Assembly: GCA_900766325.1 (NCBI GenBank)
Contig: CAAFVA010000056.1
Span: forward strand, 1-5,734
Direction of reading: 5' to 3'
Source: Bacilli bacterium
Lineage (GTDB): Bacteria; Bacillota_I; Bacilli_A; RF39; UBA660
Length of the DNA: 5,734 nucleotides
Shown piece after piece: positions 4,688 through 5,734 of the stretch; position 1 is the first letter of the stretch, and the number at the start of each line of letters is the position of its first letter. A program made the position numbers and the translations under genes. A model generated the notes under the pieces. It was not told the DNA's origin. It searched no databases and saw only the letters and a list, made by a program, of their open reading frames with translations.

Positions 4688-5734
4688 ATGTTTGAAAATT
4701 ATTTATTCACTTTTATGTTGTTTATAATGTATTTTACGATAGAAAATCCTGATCTTAAAGTTGTTAATGAATTATTAAGAAATAAAGAATTAATGGAGCA
4801 GGGAATGGATGATAAATCTAGATTTTTATTTGAGACTTCGAGGAGATTAAAACTCCAACCAAGAACATAATTGAAATAACTAAAAAATTTGATAAATTGG
4901 ATGATGGCATTGATAAAAAAGATGCCGTAAGATTAATTTCAGTTAATGCCAATAACATATTATTTAGATTAAACAATATATTGGATATATCATCAATGGA
5001 TGCCAATAAAATAAAAATAAAAGAAGATTATTACAACACTTCAATTTTCTTTAATGAAATAAAGGGACTTACTCAAAATGCTATTAAAGATAAGAATATA
5101 ATATTAGATTTTAAAGTAAGTGATAATGTTCCAAGCAGTCTTAATGGTGATGATGTTAAATTTAAACAAGTTCTTATGTCTGTTATTTTAGATTGTATAG
5201 AAAATACTAATAAAGGTTATATAAGAATATACATTGATTCTATTGTAAGATATGATGTTGCTAGAATCATTATAAATATAGAAGATACTGGTATAGGAAT
5301 GAGTATAGAGAAGATTAATGACATATTAGACGATATAACAGAATTAACTGATAGTGAGGCTAAAAAGCTTGATAAACTTGATGTTGATTTAAAGGCTACA
5401 ATAAAAATAATCAAATTATTAGGCGGAAGCTTTAACATTAAAAGTGAAGAAAAGAAAGGAACAACTTTTACTATTGTTATAGACCAAAAATGTAAAATTG
5501 AAGAGTCATCTAAAATAATGAAAAACATTGAAAAATATTCTTCAGATGTGTATGGAAGAAAAAGAGTTTTAGTAGTTGATGATAGTAAGGAAGAACTATT
5601 TGTTATTTCTGATATTCTAGGAAAATACAATGTTGATACCAATACGACGATGTCTGGTAAGGATTGTGTTGACAGAATAAAAGGAGGAGAATTTTATAAT
5701 TTAATAATTATTGACGACGAGTTAAAAAACAACT
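4688..5734 (+). pseudogene. Broken hybrid histidine-kinase-like gene, 5'-truncated and frameshifted; runs off the window
   Basis: The first frame (4688-4870) encodes one hydrophobic helix, then YFTIENPDLK and a short linker, like the last membrane helix and exit of multi-helix sensor kinases. The rest of such a sensor is missing, and no ribosome binding site precedes the ATG. At the H-box the frame runs into a stop (4868-4870) and the protein continues in the -1 frame, open from 4834 to the window end with about 294 stop-free codons from 4852. That frame encodes the rest of the dimerisation region (NNILDISSMDANKIKI), an ATPase-like domain with DTGIGM at 5284-5301 and KGTTFTIVI, and then a receiver start RKRVLVVDDS (near 5560) with the candidate phosphoacceptor Asp at 5713. 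The H-box His is absent in either reading, the N-box Asn position is Asp, and the GxGxG of the G2 box is missing. It could be a decaying kinase, a pseudokinase with a sequence error, or a gene read by frameshifting. I favour decay. Confidence 0.7.

Noticed and set aside
4834..4867. Programmed -1 ribosomal frameshift in the kinase gene
   Set aside because: An AGGAG and a short A run are present, but there is no proper X-XXY-YYZ heptamer, no clear downstream hairpin, and the catalytic His and sensor are lost as well, so decay is the simpler reading.
4818..5642. Minus-strand open frames opposite the kinase remnant
   Set aside because: They are shadows of the + strand kinase frame, which shows recognisable ATPase and receiver motifs.

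Overview
The window comes from a low-GC, spore-forming Firmicute. Coding regions are very AT-rich, starts are preceded by strong AGGAGG-type ribosome binding sites, the complete genes end in TAA, and three adjacent genes are recognisable endospore genes. The style (compact genes, AT-only terminators, a sensor-kinase fragment with a YFTIENPDLK segment) suggests an uncultured gut Bacilli/Erysipelotrichia/RF39-like lineage. That placement is inference.

Layout, all on the + strand. Bases 1-190 hold a long AT-rich terminator hairpin for something upstream, then a weak extended -10 promoter. Bases 191-2627 hold two overlapping genes for unrecognised acidic proteins of similar design: a helical N-terminal half, an acidic or proline-rich linker, and a C-terminal coiled coil. 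They end in a terminator hairpin that contains the stop codon. Next come spoIIIAH (2698-3204), gerE (3285-3491) and gerM (3540-4496). A tRNA-Arg(UCU) gene with its own promoter and terminator follows (4544-4620). The window ends in a broken hybrid histidine-kinase-like gene (4688 to the edge) that lacks most of its sensor and carries a frameshift at the H-box.

How the genes fit together. In Bacillus subtilis, SpoIIIAH and GerM both belong to the SpoIIIA-SpoIIQ transenvelope complex between mother cell and forespore. GerE is the last DNA-binding regulator of the mother-cell programme. There spoIIIAH lies far from the gerE-gerM region; here the three are adjacent. The promoters I can read fit the known order of expression: gerM has a close match to the sigma-E consensus (GCATATT-N14-CATATAAT), and gerE has a match to the sigma-K consensus (AC-N17-CATAAAATA). 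The sigma-E site of gerM is built into the terminator hairpin of gerE.

The most novel material is the coiled-coil pair next to spoIIIAH, which I cannot assign to a family. The kinase remnant differs from the rest of the window in base use: by hand count ACGT occurs about 27 times in bases 1-4500 and never after the tRNA.
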